A DNA stretch of 7,446 nucleotides from an uncultured Dialister sp. (GTDB lineage: Bacteria > Bacillota > Negativicutes > Veillonellales > Dialisteraceae): NCBI GenBank assembly GCA_900759415.1, contig CAAEVC010000091.1:1-7446 (forward strand), written 5' to 3'. This document shows positions 5,924-7,446 of this stretch, in pieces (position 1 is the first letter of the stretch; the number at the start of each line of letters is the position of its first letter). The position numbers and the translations under genes were made by a program. Below the pieces are notes generated by a model that searched no databases, had not been told where the DNA came from, and saw only the letters and a program-made list of their open reading frames with translations.

Positions 5924-5952
5924 TTTTCTTCTTATCCACTTTTCACTATAAT
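5924..5952 (+). promoter_or_regulatory. Possible promoter of the membrane protein gene
   Basis: A perfect TATAAT (5947-5952) lies 17 nt after a poor TTTTCT (5924-5929). The predicted start, around 5958-5960, would fall within the Shine-Dalgarno site GGGAGG (5955-5960), which would make the transcript almost leaderless. Either this box is fortuitous and the gene is read from upstream, or translation uses a very short leader. Confidence 0.4.
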
Positions 5953-5966
5953 CTGGGAGGATGATT

Positions 5967-6839
5967 ATGCTGTTTCTGCAGCAGGAAAAAGAAAAAATGG
6001 GAGATTGGTGGCGAGCCACCGGGCGAAAGCAGATACTCATCTATTTTCTCTCCGCCCTTGCCCTCGTTCTCATAGTCACCCTCTATTACTACATACTGGG
6101 CATCACAGGCCTCACCCATTGGCACCGGTTCGGACGGAATATGGGAGAATGTTTCCTCCTCATCTTCCTCACAGAACTGATGACAGGAAAAAGCCTTCTT
6201 CACCCCTTCTGGCGCATCGGGTATATCCCCTTCTTCTCATGGATATTCGTATTTCCCTACGTTCTCATCCATGCAGTCAACGGCATCCATGATCCCGCCT
6301 TTAACCATCTGAGTGCCTATGCGCTTACATCCTTCGGATCCCTTCTCTTCATCTTTTTCATGATGAACGTGATCTGCCGGGTCTATGTAGGAAAAAGAAT
6401 TGCCACCACGCTCTGTCTCCTGGTGGTATCATTCTTCACCTTCAGTGCCTTCATCTTCGTCACACACTACGCCTTCATGGGCATCATGATGTCGACAAAA
6501 GAAATATTCTTTGCCATGTATGAACCCATGCTCTGGTTCCAGCGGATCGTCCTCAATCACATCGGTGCCATCCCCCTCTTCCTCATGACCGGAGGCATGA
6601 TAGGCTTCCTCATCTTCTACTGGCGCTGGATCTACCAGAGTGCCTACCAGCTTTCCCCGAAATGGAAAAACAGCAGGCCATCCTACTCCCTGATTCACCG
6701 GATTCTGCAATTCCTCGTATTCTTTGGATGCGTATGGCTGCTCCTGCGCTGGATCGGCGAATGTTTCCCACTCTACCAGTACGAAATGGCTTCCCAGTAT
6801 AAAGAATATATCGATTTCATCCAGAATACGGATCTGTAA
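5967..6839 (+). CDS. Polytopic membrane protein of unknown function
   Basis: A 290-residue protein that I do not recognise with certainty. It has a short charged N-terminus (QQEKEKMGDWWRATGRK) and hydrophobic segments near 23-46, 84-103, 117-141, 147-168, 199-223 and 244-263, with a weaker one near 60-72. This suggests six or seven membrane spans. Loops are rich in Trp, Tyr and His, for example LTHWHRFGRN (49-58) and YEPMLWFQR (185-193). The TM layout followed by an amphipathic STKEIFFAMYEPMLWF segment (176-191) loosely recalls the membrane module of LTA-synthase or phosphoethanolamine-transferase proteins. However, no sulfatase-type catalytic domain follows here, so that link is speculative. 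ATG 5967 is chosen because GGGAGG lies 6 nt upstream; ATG 5961 abuts that site. The gene follows the kinase-like gene by 82 nt, with a weak terminator and a TATAAT between them. Confidence 0.75.
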   Translation: MLFLQQEKEKMGDWWRATGRKQILIYFLSALALVLIVTLYYYILGITGLTHWHRFGRNMGECFLLIFLTELMTGKSLLHPFWRIGYIPFFSWIFVFPYVLIHAVNGIHDPAFNHLSAYALTSFGSLLFIFFMMNVICRVYVGKRIATTLCLLVVSFFTFSAFIFVTHYAFMGIMMSTKEIFFAMYEPMLWFQRIVLNHIGAIPLFLMTGGMIGFLIFYWRWIYQSAYQLSPKWKNSRPSYSLIHRILQFLVFFGCVWLLLRWIGECFPLYQYEMASQYKEYIDFIQNTDL

Positions 6840-6847
6840 AAAAGACA

Positions 6848-6877
6848 GAGTTGAGATTTGAGTCCCGAGAGTTGAGA
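6848..6877. repeat. GAGTTGAGA direct repeat
   Basis: GAGTTGAGA occurs at 6848-6856 and again at 6869-6877, separated by TTTGAGTCCCGA. It leads directly into the first palindromic unit at 6879 and looks like part of the same intergenic repeat element. Confidence 0.5.
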
Positions 6878-6878
6878 G

Positions 6879-7001
6879 AAGGTATCGGCAGAGCCGATGA
6901 ATATGAAAAAAGTGGACCCCCATTAAGTGATGAGCGCAAAGCTCAGATCGATGATCAAAGGTATCGGCAGAGCCGATGAGCAGCGTCGGCAGGGCCGGCG
7001 A
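6879..7001. repeat. Cluster of short palindromic repeats
   Basis: A 22-nt unit starting AAGGT and containing the hairpin ATCGGC-AGA-GCCGAT occurs twice without change (6879-6900 and 6958-6979). A diverged third unit, GTCGGC-AGG-GCCGGC (6985-6999), follows the second. Between the units are TGAGC-GCAAA-GCTCA (6931-6945) and GATC-GAT-GATC (6946-6956). All are short stems with 3-5 nt purine-rich loops, resembling REP-type extragenic palindromes. The cluster lies downstream of the membrane-protein gene and upstream of its terminator, so it would form a structured 3' end of that transcript. Confidence 0.75.
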
Positions 7002-7006
7002 ACAGC

Positions 7007-7029
7007 AAGGCCCCGGATTGGGGCCTTTT
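7007..7029 (+). terminator. Strong intrinsic terminator
   Basis: AAGGCCCC (7007-7014) and GGGGCCTT (7020-7027) form a perfect 8-bp stem with loop GGATT, followed by TTC. It most likely ends the rightward transcript of the membrane-protein gene, about 170 nt after its stop codon. Confidence 0.85.
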
Positions 7030-7081
7030 CAGCTGGATACTGCCGAAAACAAATAACTAAAAGGCAACCGCACTAAATATT

Positions 7082-7094
7082 GTGGCGAAGCCAC
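7082..7094. repeat. GTGGC-GAA-GCCAC hairpin
   Basis: A perfect 5-bp stem with a GAA loop. It lies inside a wider AACTAA (7055-7060)/TTAGTT (7099-7104) pairing at the start of the GC-rich block, and may be part of a larger folded RNA or DNA element. Confidence 0.45.
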
Positions 7095-7140
7095 TCCCTT
7101 AGTTGGCTGCCCCCTTAAAGAGAACGAAGTGCTCATCAGC

Positions 7141-7178
7141 CGGGGTGGCAAGGGAACCGACTCGCAAGGAGCTGATAA
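7141..7178. repeat. 38-nt direct repeat, copy 1
   Basis: Identical over 38 nt to 7409-7446. It begins CGGGGTGGCAAGG and ends AAGGAGCTGATAA. It is preceded by an imperfect GAGAAC-GAA-GTGCTC hairpin (about 7120-7134) and, 35 nt earlier, by GCTGCCCCC (7106-7114), which can pair with GGGGTGGC at the start of the repeat (two wobble pairs). Confidence 0.9.
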
Positions 7179-7384
7179 GCGACTGAGAATCGAGTGACAC
7201 AACTCCATAAATCTCTTAACAAGGCCCAATGGGAAGTGGAGAGTATGGCTCAGGTGGTGAGGAAAGACGCAGAATATTAGATAAAAGGTTTCGCGCCGCT
7301 ATCCGCCTCGCTGCCCCCAGGAGTGCAGTGAACTGGTTTTGCAGGGAGACTAAGTCGACTGAGAAGCCAGTGAATCGCCGAACT

Positions 7385-7407
7385 TTTAGAGCACAAAGTG
7401 CTCTAAA
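7385..7407. repeat. Perfect 10-bp hairpin before repeat copy 2
   Basis: TTTAGAGCAC (7385-7394) and its exact complement GTGCTCTAAA (7398-7407) flank an AAA loop. It occupies the same place relative to the 38-nt repeat as the imperfect hairpin before copy 1, which suggests that the hairpin belongs to the repeated element. Confidence 0.7.
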
Positions 7408-7408
7408 T

Positions 7409-7446
7409 CGGGGTGGCAAGGGAACCGACTCGCAAGGAGCTGATAA
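7409..7446. repeat. 38-nt direct repeat, copy 2 (reaches window end)
   Basis: Exact copy of 7141-7178, running to the last base of the window, so the real repeat may be longer. A second GCTGCCCCC box lies at 7310-7318, 99 nt before this copy rather than 35 nt. The shared 18-nt motif CGACTGAGAANNNAGTGA sits upstream of copy 2 (7356-7373) but downstream of copy 1 (7180-7197). Confidence 0.9.

Larger units (their letters stand above)
7030..7446. other. GC-rich repeat-bearing block without a confident gene
   Basis: No start codon with a convincing ribosome site is seen. Several overlapping frames on both strands stay open for 30-70 codons, probably because of the composition and repeats. On the plus strand an ATG at 7229 opens a frame that runs off the window end (72 codons). 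A GTG at 7194 opens a 28-codon frame ending at 7280, overlapping by GTGA the end of a start-less frame (7057-7197). The block contains the 38-nt direct repeats and several hairpins. It could be a mobile-element or phage remnant, a structured RNA, or a decayed repeat. Confidence 0.4.

Noticed and set aside
5315..6040. 241-codon minus-strand frame opposite the kinase-like gene
   Set aside because: The plus strand has the ribosome site, promoter-like box and kinase motifs; the minus frame crosses the intergenic gap and looks random.
6907..6926. AAAAAGTGGACCCCCATTAA resembling an IS3-type terminus
   Set aside because: Only a single short match from memory, with no partner inverted repeat, transposase or target duplication in the window.
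7029..7419. Two minus-strand frames of 66 and 67 codons in the repeat block
   Set aside because: No ribosome sites, they overlap repeats and hairpins, and the reading frame over the repeated DNA differs between them; not called as genes.

Overview
The window looks like a chromosomal stretch from a low-to-mid GC Firmicute. My best guess is a diderm Negativicute (Dialister, Megasphaera or Veillonella type). This is inference: Shine-Dalgarno sites are strong (AAGGAGG, AGGAGG), fluoride and glycine riboswitches of Firmicute style with intrinsic terminators are present, and one gene resembles the lipopolysaccharide-kinase-like fold. No rRNA, tRNA, CRISPR array or complete insertion sequence was seen.

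Layout. Positions 1-234 hold two hairpins, one of which is a convincing terminator for the leftward crcB gene. Four genes then run leftward: crcB (fluoride channel, 235-618), an NAD(P)-binding reductase (823-1452), an SLC1-type glutamate/aspartate/dicarboxylate:cation symporter (1693-2904) and an alanine/glycine:cation symporter (3115-4563). Each appears to be its own transcription unit. crcB has a textbook promoter (TTGACC, 17 nt, TATAAT), a fluoride riboswitch aptamer and a terminator that shares bases with the aptamer. The alanine/glycine symporter has a long leader with a two-aptamer glycine riboswitch and terminator hairpins. The reductase has a good promoter and Shine-Dalgarno site but apparently begins at AUA. 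The dicarboxylate symporter ends in a strong bidirectional terminator.

An AT-rich divergent region (4849-5170) separates these from two rightward genes: a small kinase-like protein (5171-5884) with an HGRP...RD...LDWE signature, and a polytopic membrane protein of unknown function (5967-6839). A weak terminator and a TATAAT box lie between them, so they may be only partly co-transcribed.

From 6840 to the right edge there is no confident gene. This stretch holds short palindromic repeats (two exact copies of a 22-nt unit plus variants), a strong terminator (7007-7029), and a GC-rich block with two exact copies of a 38-nt sequence 268 nt apart. Each copy is preceded by a hairpin and a matching GCTGCCCCC box. 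This block is the least explained part of the window and could be a structured RNA, a mobile-element remnant or a decayed coding repeat.

Functionally the left part is dominated by small-molecule transport under metabolite control: fluoride export switched by fluoride and amino-acid uptake switched by glycine. The right part is a candidate envelope-related kinase/membrane-protein pair.
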